Below, piece after piece: positions 1-4,877 of a stretch of DNA of 5,670 nt. This DNA comes from JBAWAP01 sp049589355 (lineage in GTDB: Bacteria; Chloroflexota; Anaerolineae; VGOG01), in contig JBAWAP010000378.1 of NCBI GenBank assembly GCA_049589355.1, positions 1-5,670 on the forward strand, given 5' to 3'. The first letter of the stretch is position 1, and each line of letters starts with the position of its first letter. The position numbers and the translations under genes were made by a program. The notes beneath the pieces were generated by a model that had not been told where the DNA came from, ran no database searches, and saw only the letters and a list, made by a program, of their open reading frames with translations.

Positions 1-502
1 GGATTGAGGGGGGGCTAGGAGGCGTACAGGCCACGATTTTCCTCACACCAGCCACCTTAGCACAAATCCCCAACATCAGCATCACCGAAGGGAAGTCCCC
101 TTTGCCGCCGGGAACGTACAGGCCAACCGACTCGATAGGCGTGACCCTCTGCCCCACCAGCACGCCCTCGACGATCTCCATAAGCCACATCCCCTCAGGC
201 ATGGTCTGCTCCTGAAACCTGCGAACGTTTCGCGCCGACTGGCGAAAGGCGTCCAGGGTTTCCGGGCTAACTTGCTCGTAGGCTTGCACGATCTCCTCCT
301 TGGAGACCTTGAGGTCTGCGGCGGAGAGGCGCACGCCGTCGAAGCGGGCTGTGTACTCGAGGAGAGCAGCGTCACCCCGATCCCTCACGTCCTCGACGAT
401 GGGCTTGACCGAAGGGATGAGGCCCTCAATGTCCAGCCCCGACCTCCTTTTTAACGCGGCTACCTCGGCCGCGGTCATCTGGTTGAGACGACGGACCTTC
501 AT
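1..502 (-). CDS. hisD: Histidinol dehydrogenase, N-terminal part (cut by window edge)
   Basis: This is the first 167 codons of histidinol dehydrogenase, the cytoplasmic Zn/NAD enzyme that oxidises L-histidinol via histidinal to histidine, the last two steps of the pathway. It was found by reading the minus strand from the ATG at 502-500; the frame stays open to the left edge. The N-terminus (MKVRRLNQMTAAEV) is followed by a helical region with VKPIVEDVRDRGDAALLEYT and RFDGV near residues 33-55, which is typical of the family. The hallmark GLYVPGGKGDFPSVMLM lies near residues 126-142, followed by AKVAGVRKIVACTPP. The zinc ligands and catalytic His/Glu residues lie beyond the edge. A Shine-Dalgarno-like AGGGAGAG stands just before the ATG. 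It is the last gene of the minus-strand string, 253 bp after purH, so it could have its own promoter. The family call is firm. A paralogous HisD-like dehydrogenase cannot be excluded from the N-terminus alone, but the his context argues for HisD. Confidence 0.93.
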   Translation of the reverse strand, partial: MKVRRLNQMTAAEVAALKRRSGLDIEGLIPSVKPIVEDVRDRGDAALLEYTARFDGVRLSAADLKVSKEEIVQAYEQVSPETLDAFRQSARNVRRFQEQTMPEGMWLMEIVEGVLVGQRVTPIESVGLYVPGGKGDFPSVMLMLGICAKVAGVRKIVACTPPSPPSI

Positions 503-516
503 TATCTCTCCCTATG

Positions 517-549
517 GATTTTCGATTGCCGATTGCCGATTTTCGATTC
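517..549. repeat. 7-bp tandem repeat (GATTGCC/GATTTTC) before hisD
   Basis: Plus-strand units are GATTTTC, GATTGCC, GATTGCC, GATTTTC and GATTC, a clean 7-bp period. It lies about 15 bp upstream of the hisD start codon, beside its ribosome binding site, so it would be in the 5' leader of any hisD transcript. It resembles the heptanucleotide short tandem repeats known from cyanobacteria and some other bacteria with repeat-rich intergenic DNA. No function is evident from the sequence. Confidence 0.75.
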
Positions 550-620
550 AGAAATCGCGGTATCGTTTCAAGCAAGTAAAACAACACCTTTACACTTCCT
601 TGCGAGCAATCACCGGAGCG

Positions 621-736
621 AGCGCCGATTGAGTAGCACAGCGTATCGAAATCAAGCGAGCGTCTTTGCCTGTCCAACAACTCGCTTGGCTTCGATACGC
701 CTCTTCGCTGCACTCCGAGCCTACTCAGCCGGCGCT
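621..736. repeat. Large imperfect palindrome in the purH-hisD gap
   Basis: Outer arms 621-636 and 721-736 (AGCGCCGATTGAGTAG against the complement AGCGCCGGCTGAGTAG) match at 14 of 16 positions. Inner arms 641-660 and 681-700 (GCGTATCGAAATCAAGCGAG against GCGTATCGAAGCCAAGCGAG) match at 18 of 20. The apex 661-680 is unpaired, and the right side carries about 16 extra bases between inner and outer arms. There is no following T-run on either strand, so an intrinsic terminator is unlikely. The layout fits a dispersed extragenic palindrome or a small MITE-like element. It could still fold in RNA reading through from purH and affect expression of hisD. Together with the tandem repeat at 517-549 it explains most of the 253-bp gap. 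Confidence 0.7.
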
Positions 737-755
737 AGCCTTGTCAACCGGGCGA

Positions 756-2318
756 CTAATGTCTAAAGTGCCGCACTGCAGTGAAGAGCATGGCTAGACC
801 ATGAGCATTGGCGGCCTCAATGACACTGGCATCGCCCCTGGAACCTCCCGGCTGCACGATGGCCATTACCCCGGCTTTGGCCGCCTCCTCCACCCCATCG
901 GGGAAGGGGAAGAAGGCATCGGAGGCCAGGACTGCCCCCCGCGCGCGTTCCCTGGCCTTGGCTACAGCCAGGCGCACGGCGTCCAGGCGGCTCATCTGTC
1001 CTGCCCCCACACCTACCGTGGCTGTACTCTGAGCCAATACAATGGCGTTGGACTTGACGTGCTTTACCACCTTCCAGGCAAAGTGCAGCGCTTCCAGTTC
1101 CTCCGCCGTCGGTTTGCGCTCAGTTACCACCTTCCAAGCTGAGCCATCCTCAACAATCGTATCCTCCTCCTGGATCAGCACTCCGCCCCACACACTCCTC
1201 ATCTCCCATGCCCCCCTGCACCCTTGCTCCTCTGCTCCCTCGCTCCCTAGCTCCCTTGCTCCCGACATCTCCAGCAGGCGACAATTGGGACGCTCGGCCA
1301 GAACCTCCTGGGCCTCAGAAGTGAAGGCAGGGGCAGCGATGGCCTCGACGAAGAGATCGCCCAGAGCCAGGGCCACCTCCCCGTTGAAGGGACGATTGGT
1401 AGCGATGATACTTCCGAAAGCCGAGATGGGGTCGCTGGCCAGGGCCGCCCGGAAAGCATCAGCCAGGTTTGGGTCGCTGGCCACGCCGCAGGGGTTGCCG
1501 TGTTTGATAATGGCCAGAGTGGGAGTGGCGAAGTCGCTCGCGATCCGCCAGGCAGCGTCCAGGTCCAGAATGTTGTTGTAGGAAAGAGCCTTGCCCTGCA
1601 ACAGGTTCCCACCCAGAGGACTCCCAGTTACACCCAGGCTATAGAGAGCAGCCTGCTGGTGGGGATTCTCCCCGTAGCGGAGGTCCACCAGCTTGGTCAA
1701 GTTGAGGTGCAGTGTGGCAGGGAAGGTTTCATCCTCAAAATGGGTGGTCAGGTAGCGGCTGATGGCCGCGTCGTAGCTGGCCGTATGGCGGAAGGCCTTC
1801 AGGGCCAGGTGCTGGCGAGTGGCGATGGAGAGGTCGCCCTGCTCCCGTAATTCGGCCAGAACGGTCGCGTAGTCGGCGGGGTCCGACACCACGATCACGT
1901 GGGCGAAGTTCTTGGCCGCCGCTCTGAGCAGGGCCACGCCGCCGATGTCAATCTGCTCAATGGCCTCAGCGAGCGTTGTCCCCGGCTTGGCAACGGTCTC
2001 GGCAAAGGGGTAGAGGTTGACCGCCACCAGATCAATGAGGTCAATGCCCTGGGCCTTTAGTTCCGCCAGGTGCGCTTGGTCCCGGCGGGCCAGAATGCCG
2101 CCGTGAACGGCCGGGTGAAGCGTTTTCACTCGCCCGCCCAGGATCTCAGGAAAGCCTGTGACATCCTCTATCGAGCGTACAGTGAGTCCTGCTTCTCTAA
2201 GGGTGCGGGCCGTGCCGCCGGTGGCGATCAACTCCACGCCCAGCTCGGCCAGCCCCTGGGCAAATTCCACCAGTCCCTCTTTGTTAGAAACACTGAGCAA
2301 TGCTCGTTTGATCTTCAT
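756..2318 (-). CDS. purH: Bifunctional AICAR transformylase / IMP cyclohydrolase
   Basis: PurH performs the last two steps of IMP synthesis: formylation of AICAR with 10-formyl-tetrahydrofolate, then ring closure. The N-terminal MGS-like cyclohydrolase domain (about residues 1-190) shows KRALLSVSNKEG, ATGGTART and GGRVKTLHPAVHGG. The C-terminal transformylase domain shows LRYGENPHQQ, SYNNILDLDAAW, the catalytic Lys-His in IKHGNPCG (residues 272-273), VKSNAIVLA, GVGAGQMSR and SDAFFPFPDG. The ATG at 2318 gives the usual MKIKRALLS start and has GGAGG only 3 nt upstream; an in-frame ATG at 2333 would add MARRC and has no such site. Length is 520 aa, normal for the family. The oddity is a Gly/Ala/Glu-rich stretch at about residues 352-371, between LLEM and EMRSVWGGVLIQ, encoded by an 8-bp tandem repeat. 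Its place among his genes makes sense because HisF releases AICAR. Confidence 0.97.
   Translation of the reverse strand: MKIKRALLSVSNKEGLVEFAQGLAELGVELIATGGTARTLREAGLTVRSIEDVTGFPEILGGRVKTLHPAVHGGILARRDQAHLAELKAQGIDLIDLVAVNLYPFAETVAKPGTTLAEAIEQIDIGGVALLRAAAKNFAHVIVVSDPADYATVLAELREQGDLSIATRQHLALKAFRHTASYDAAISRYLTTHFEDETFPATLHLNLTKLVDLRYGENPHQQAALYSLGVTGSPLGGNLLQGKALSYNNILDLDAAWRIASDFATPTLAIIKHGNPCGVASDPNLADAFRAALASDPISAFGSIIATNRPFNGEVALALGDLFVEAIAAPAFTSEAQEVLAERPNCRLLEMSGARELGSEGAEEQGCRGAWEMRSVWGGVLIQEEDTIVEDGSAWKVVTERKPTAEELEALHFAWKVVKHVKSNAIVLAQSTATVGVGAGQMSRLDAVRLAVAKARERARGAVLASDAFFPFPDGVEEAAKAGVMAIVQPGGSRGDASVIEAANAHGLAMLFTAVRHFRH
1200..1263. repeat. 8-bp degenerate tandem repeat (GGGAGCAR) inside purH
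   Basis: On the coding (minus) strand, eight consecutive 8-bp units run from 1263 to 1200: GGGAGCAA, GGGAGCTA, GGGAGCGA, GGGAGCAG, AGGAGCAA, GGGTGCAG, GGGGGCAT, GGGAGATG. The first five are close to consensus and the last may be partly native purH sequence. They encode a low-complexity segment that interrupts the conserved transformylase sequence while keeping the frame. The same octamer occurs at the start of hisI (3649-3683). Confidence 0.85.
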
Positions 2319-2382
2319 ACACCTCCGAGCCATTAGATGGTGAAACTAAGCCGCTCCGAAAAGTACCCTCGGCTGTTATTGC

Positions 2383-2910
2383 TTACAAGTTTGCCTTCAG
2401 ATCTTCGATGAACTGTCTGGCGAACTCCTCCTTCTCTTCATACAACCTTTGGGCCTCTGGAAGAGAACAGGCATACTTCCCCAATATCCTTTCTTCAATG
2501 AATCGAATGATGTCTTCGAGAGTCTGTCCTCGGGCTGCGCCGGTGACCAGTGATTTTGTGATGATGAAAGTCTTCCCTCCCTCGATCAGGTGTACGTCAT
2601 GAAGGAGGACACCCTCAATGGTTTTCGGTGCACTCTCCTTTTGAGATTCCCGAGCAATCTGAACAACCCTGTCAATCACGCCTGGCAACAAGCTATGGTC
2701 TTCGAGAAAACGCCTTATGTCCGCTTCCCTTGAGTAAATAACGCCGTGGGAGTAGGCGCCCAGCATGAGTAGTTCGCCGTCATGTGCATGTTTTTCCCCA
2801 AGTCGCCGGGCCAGCCGGTAAACCCTGCGGATATGATCAAGACCGTGCATGATGTCCTTATCGGTGTAATCTTGACGGACGAAGGCTTCGACTTCTGCGA
2901 CGTCAATCAT
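2383..2910 (-). CDS. HD-domain-like protein, role unknown
   Basis: The protein is soluble and helical, 175 aa from the ATG at 2910, which is preceded by GGGAAGAG at a fitting distance. A GTG at 2934 would extend it by 8 residues and leave it 2 nt after hisE. It looks like an HD-superfamily metal phosphohydrolase: HGLDHIRRVYRLA (H22, H26) matches the first HD helix, AYSHG (H55-G56) sits where the His-Asp pair is expected, and VLLHDVHLIEGG (H104, D105) matches the distal Asp region. The pair reads HG instead of HD, so metal binding may be altered, or this may be normal for its subfamily. A charged helical C-terminus (YEEKEEFARQFIEDLK) follows. It lies 26 nt after hisE and 64 bp before purH on the same strand, so it is probably co-transcribed. 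A role in nucleotide or phosphate-ester hydrolysis is only a guess; substrate unknown. Confidence 0.8.
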   Translation of the reverse strand: MIDVAEVEAFVRQDYTDKDIMHGLDHIRRVYRLARRLGEKHAHDGELLMLGAYSHGVIYSREADIRRFLEDHSLLPGVIDRVVQIARESQKESAPKTIEGVLLHDVHLIEGGKTFIITKSLVTGAARGQTLEDIIRFIEERILGKYACSLPEAQRLYEEKEEFARQFIEDLKANL

Positions 2911-2936
2911 TTTGGTCTCTTCCCAGTTTGGCACCT

Positions 2937-3224
2937 TCAGCCGGGACTGAAGCGCTTAGTCAGTTCATCTTCTACGTCGGCCAGTTCAATGTCGCGGTAG
3001 GCCAGGAGCACCAGGGTATGATAGAGGAGATCGGCCACCTCGTAGACCAGCCGTTCGTCATCTTCCCCCTTGGCTGCGACGATGGCTTCCACCACCTCCT
3101 CGCCGATCTTCTTGAGAATCTCGTTTTCCCCTGCGGCGAAAAGGCGGCAGGTGTAGGAGCCCTCCTTGGGGTTGACTTTGCGGTCCTGAATGACGTTGAA
3201 CAAGTCCTCTAGTATTGTGCTCAT
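2937..3224 (-). CDS. hisE: Phosphoribosyl-ATP pyrophosphatase
   Basis: HisE removes pyrophosphate from phosphoribosyl-ATP to give phosphoribosyl-AMP, the second step of histidine synthesis, in the cytoplasm. The 95-aa product has the usual length for a monofunctional HisE and belongs to the all-alpha MazG-like NTP pyrophosphohydrolase fold. Visible motifs are LFNVIQDRK at the N-terminus, the substrate-site-like GSYTCRLF, the metal-binding KKIGEEVVEA (E42, E43, E46) and YEVADLLYHTLVLL (E62, D65). The ATG at 3224 gives the standard start; GAGGG lies about 10 nt upstream, and an out-of-frame ATG 7 nt upstream was not used. In many bacteria HisI and HisE are fused; here they are separate neighbours in pathway-compatible order, divided by a 100-bp hairpin-rich spacer. 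No residue expected for activity appears to be missing. Confidence 0.96.
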   Translation of the reverse strand: MSTILEDLFNVIQDRKVNPKEGSYTCRLFAAGENEILKKIGEEVVEAIVAAKGEDDERLVYEVADLLYHTLVLLAYRDIELADVEDELTKRFSPG

Positions 3225-3238
3225 CGCTCATTTCCCTC

Positions 3239-3325
3239 GGCCCTCTCCCTTCCCCATCCCCCTCCCTCTCCCGATTTCGGGAGAGGGAGGGGGTGTCGCC
3301 GTAGGCGACGGGGGTGGGTGAGGGC
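3239..3325. repeat. GC-rich composite hairpin repeat between hisI and hisE
   Basis: A perfect 17-bp stem pairs 3258-3274 with 3277-3293 (C/T-rich left arm, G/A-rich right arm, TT at the apex). It is flanked by a second small hairpin, GTCGCC-GTA-GGCGAC, at 3295-3309. Looser outer arms at about 3240-3255 and 3310-3325 (GCCCTCTCCC against GCCCTCACCC) extend the symmetry, and the element touches the hisI stop codon. There is no T-run after the stem on the minus strand, so it does not look like an intrinsic terminator. CCCTCTCCC...GGGAGAGGG hairpins of this style are common dispersed intergenic repeats in bacteria. It could stabilise or pause the hisI-hisE mRNA. Confidence 0.8.
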
Positions 3326-3690
3326 TAATCACCCCACAACCGGCGATAGAAACAGCTTTGTTGCCCGGTGTGGCAGGCCGGGCCGCGTGGCTCGACCAGG
3401 AGCAGCAAAGCGTCGCCGTCGCAATCGTAGCGTATTTCCACGATGCGCTGGGTGTTGCCTGAGGTGTCCCCCTTGTGCCACAACTCCGACCGGCTGCGGC
3501 TCCAGAAATGGGCCTCGCCCGTGGAGATGCATTGTTCCAGAGCCGCTTGGTTCATGTAGGCCAACATCAGCACCTGGCCCGTCCGCGCATCTTGCACGAT
3601 GGCCGGCACAAGACCTTGATCGTCCCACCTTATATCCGCTTTGAACTTCCCCTGCTCCCCTGCTCCCTTGTTCCCTTGCTCCCCTTCCAT
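3325..3690 (-). CDS. hisI: Phosphoribosyl-AMP cyclohydrolase
   Basis: HisI opens the adenine ring of phosphoribosyl-AMP to give ProFAR, the third histidine step; it is a cytoplasmic metal-dependent homodimer. The family core is complete: IRWDDQGLVPAIVQDA, VLMLAYMNQAAL, the FWSRSRSELWHKGDTSGNTQ signature (residues about 62-80), the metal-binding DCDGD (D89, C90, D91, D93) and CHTGQQSCF with C106 and C113. The ATG at 3690 was chosen because GGGGAG stands 7 nt upstream, giving 121 aa and a 17-nt gap after hisF. An in-frame ATG at 3705 (adding MGSDA, 2 nt after the hisF stop) is possible but has a weak ribosome site. Residues 2-15 are a Glu/Gly/Lys/Gln-rich, low-complexity leader encoded by an 8-bp tandem repeat and are not part of the normal fold. 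The stop codon lies at the edge of the downstream hairpin repeat. Confidence 0.96.
   Translation of the reverse strand: MEGEQGNKGAGEQGKFKADIRWDDQGLVPAIVQDARTGQVLMLAYMNQAALEQCISTGEAHFWSRSRSELWHKGDTSGNTQRIVEIRYDCDGDALLLLVEPRGPACHTGQQSCFYRRLWGD
3649..3683. repeat. 8-bp tandem repeat (GGGAGCAR) at the hisI N-terminus
   Basis: On the coding (minus) strand the units from 3683 down are GGGAGCAA, GGGAACAA, GGGAGCAG and GGGAGCAG, followed by a partial GGG. They start 4 nt after the chosen hisI start codon and encode the leader between it and the conserved IRWDD segment. The octamer is the same one seen in the middle of purH. Confidence 0.85.
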
Positions 3691-3707
3691 AGCGTCACTC
3701 CCCATCG

Positions 3708-4490
3708 CTATAATCTCACCGGCACACCTCGCGCCGCCAGGTACTCTTTCACTTGGGCTATGGTCAACTGCTGGTAGTGGAAGAGAGAAGCGGCCAGAGC
3801 GGCATCGGCCTTGCCGATGGTAAGAGCCTGGTAGAAGTGCTCCAGTTTGCCCGCCCCGCCTGAGGCGATGACCGGGATGGACACCGCCTCGGCGATGGTT
3901 CGGGTCAACTCCACGTCGTAGCCTTCCTGAGTGCCATCGCAGTCCATACTGGTGAGCAGGATCTCGCCTGCGCCCCGGGCTTCGACTTCTCGTGCCCACT
4001 CCACCGCCTCCAACTCTGTCGGCACTCGCCCTCCATTGATGTATACCTGCCAACACGTGCGTTTTGGGATTTGGGATTTGGTCATTGGGATTTTCTTAGC
4101 ATCAATCGCCACCACGATGCACTGGCTGCCAAAGTGCTTCGCCCCTTCCGTGATCAACGATGGGTTTTTGACCGCTGCGGTGTTGATCGACACTTTGTCG
4201 GCGCCAGCCATCAGGATGGCCCTGATGTCCTCAATAGTGCGAATACCCCCGCCCACGGTGAAGGGAATGAAGACGGCGTCGGCTACGCAGCGCACCATCT
4301 CAATAGTTATGTCGCGCCGCTCGTGGGAGGCCGTGATGTCCAAGAAGACCAACTCATCGGCTCGCTCGGCATCGTAGACCTGGGCCTGCTCCACCGGGTC
4401 CCCCGCATCCCGCAGGTTGACGAAATTGATCCCTTTGACCACCCGCCCATCCTTGACATCCAAACAGGGGATGATCCTCTTAGCTAACAT
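3708..4490 (-). CDS. hisF: Imidazole glycerol phosphate synthase cyclase subunit
   Basis: HisF is the (beta/alpha)8-barrel cyclase that, using ammonia supplied by HisH, turns PRFAR into imidazole glycerol phosphate and AICAR. The 260-aa protein has the N-terminal KRIIPCLDVKDGRVVKG with catalytic D11, the phosphate-site loops FTVGGGIRT and VIASGGAGK, VSINTAAVKNP, and the second catalytic Asp D130 in VVAIDAK. GAGEILLTSMDCDGT carries Cys at 184, where Arg is more usual. The ATG at 4490 has GAGG 5 nt upstream. Residues about 132-145, between AIDAK and WQVYINGGR, are encoded by a 7-bp tandem repeat placed in the variable loop after beta-strand 5; this loop differs in length among homologues, so activity is plausibly kept. 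HisH is not in the window and must be encoded elsewhere. The stop codon lies 17 nt before the hisI start, suggesting coupled translation. Confidence 0.97.
   Translation of the reverse strand: MLAKRIIPCLDVKDGRVVKGINFVNLRDAGDPVEQAQVYDAERADELVFLDITASHERRDITIEMVRCVADAVFIPFTVGGGIRTIEDIRAILMAGADKVSINTAAVKNPSLITEGAKHFGSQCIVVAIDAKKIPMTKSQIPKRTCWQVYINGGRVPTELEAVEWAREVEARGAGEILLTSMDCDGTQEGYDVELTRTIAEAVSIPVIASGGAGKLEHFYQALTIGKADAALAASLFHYQQLTIAQVKEYLAARGVPVRL
4059..4093. repeat. 7-bp tandem repeat (AAATCCC) inside hisF
   Basis: On the coding (minus) strand from 4093 down the units are AAATCCC, AATGACC, AAATCCC, AAATCCC and a decayed AAAACGC. The 7-bp period is exact over the first four units (4093-4066). 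It encodes KIPMTKSQIPK in the loop after the catalytic-Asp strand of HisF and keeps the reading frame. Confidence 0.85.
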
Positions 4491-4646
4491 CTTGGCCTCG
4501 TTCTCGCTATTGGCCTAGCTCAACCGCCGCGCCGGATGTGTAAAGACACCTCACCGAACACGACCACCAACATAATCAAGGTGCCGCCGATTTCGAGCAC
4601 CGATAGGCGCAGTGCGCATTTGGTTAATTCCGTTTGCTGGCTTGGG
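4491..4646 (-). other. 156-bp gap with a doubtful 26-residue hydrophobic ORF
   Basis: This spacer between the small membrane gene and hisF holds no confident gene. On the minus strand a frame ending at TGA 4522-4520 can start at GTG 4600 and would encode 26 residues with a membrane-like core (IGGTLIMLVVVFGEV) and a basic tail (HIRRGG). It has no ATG start and no ribosome binding site that I can see, so it may be chance or the remnant of a gene. A short palindrome, GCGCAGTGCGC, lies at 4607-4617. The GAGG ribosome site of hisF is at the gap's left end. No terminator or convincing promoter was seen. Confidence 0.3.
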
Positions 4647-4871
4647 CTACCGCAACAACATCACTAGCGCGATGACAATGGCTAGCACAAATCCCACGGT
4701 TGCCGCCAGAGCTCCGCCTCGAGTAATGCTTTTCCGAAAAAGTAACAAACCCACAACAAGGCCGAGCACGGCAACTACAAGCATTGCCACAGCGTTCCCC
4801 CACGCCGTGAGTATCAGCAGCACGGCCACAGCCAAGGCTGCAAATCTGTCAGATAATGATTGGTCGTTCAT
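4647..4871 (-). CDS. Small hydrophobic membrane protein, unknown function
   Basis: The product is a 74-aa protein of no family I recognise. A short polar start (MNDQSLSDRF) is followed by a long hydrophobic stretch at about residues 11-45 (AALAVAVLLILTAWGNAVA, then MLVVAVLGLVVGLLLF), long enough for two membrane passes with a turn near W24-G25-N26. A basic loop, RKSITRGG, comes next, then a last hydrophobic segment at about 54-73 (ALAATVGFVLAIVIALVMLL). Two or three transmembrane helices are expected, with no signal peptidase site or catalytic residues. The start is well supported: AGGAG lies 10 nt upstream inside the end of hisA, and only 6 nt separate the hisA stop from this ATG, so translation is probably coupled. 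Its place between hisA and hisF is unusual for a his operon. Transport or membrane anchoring is possible but unsupported. Confidence 0.72.
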   Translation of the reverse strand: MNDQSLSDRFAALAVAVLLILTAWGNAVAMLVVAVLGLVVGLLLFRKSITRGGALAATVGFVLAIVIALVMLLR

Positions 4872-4877
4872 CAGTGT

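Noticed and set aside
82..375. 97-residue minus-strand ORF at the left end
   Set aside because: It overlaps hisD in another frame; the hisD frame shows clear conserved motifs while this one is Ser/Arg/Pro-rich with no recognisable pattern.
550..620. Sigma-70-like promoter for hisD on the minus strand
   Set aside because: TTGTTT and GATACC-like boxes can be picked out, but spacing and match are poor, so I do not call a promoter.
426..713. 95-residue minus-strand ORF spanning the purH-hisD gap
   Set aside because: It runs through the palindrome and the 7-bp repeat and into the hisD start in the wrong frame; it looks like a chance frame.
1064..1139. Direct repeat TTACCACCTTCCA at 1064 and 1124 inside purH
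   Set aside because: Both copies encode WKVV in parts of PurH that I recall as normally containing such residues; it is probably native sequence, not a duplication.
3258..3293. Intrinsic terminator between hisI and hisE
   Set aside because: The stem is strong but no T-run follows on the minus strand, and the downstream hisE continues the same pathway.
3325..4056. Reading hisI as a 243-residue protein starting inside hisF
   Set aside because: The first half is hisF in another frame, with Arg/Gly-rich nonsense sequence; HisI similarity starts only after position 3640 and a good ribosome site precedes the ATG at 3690.
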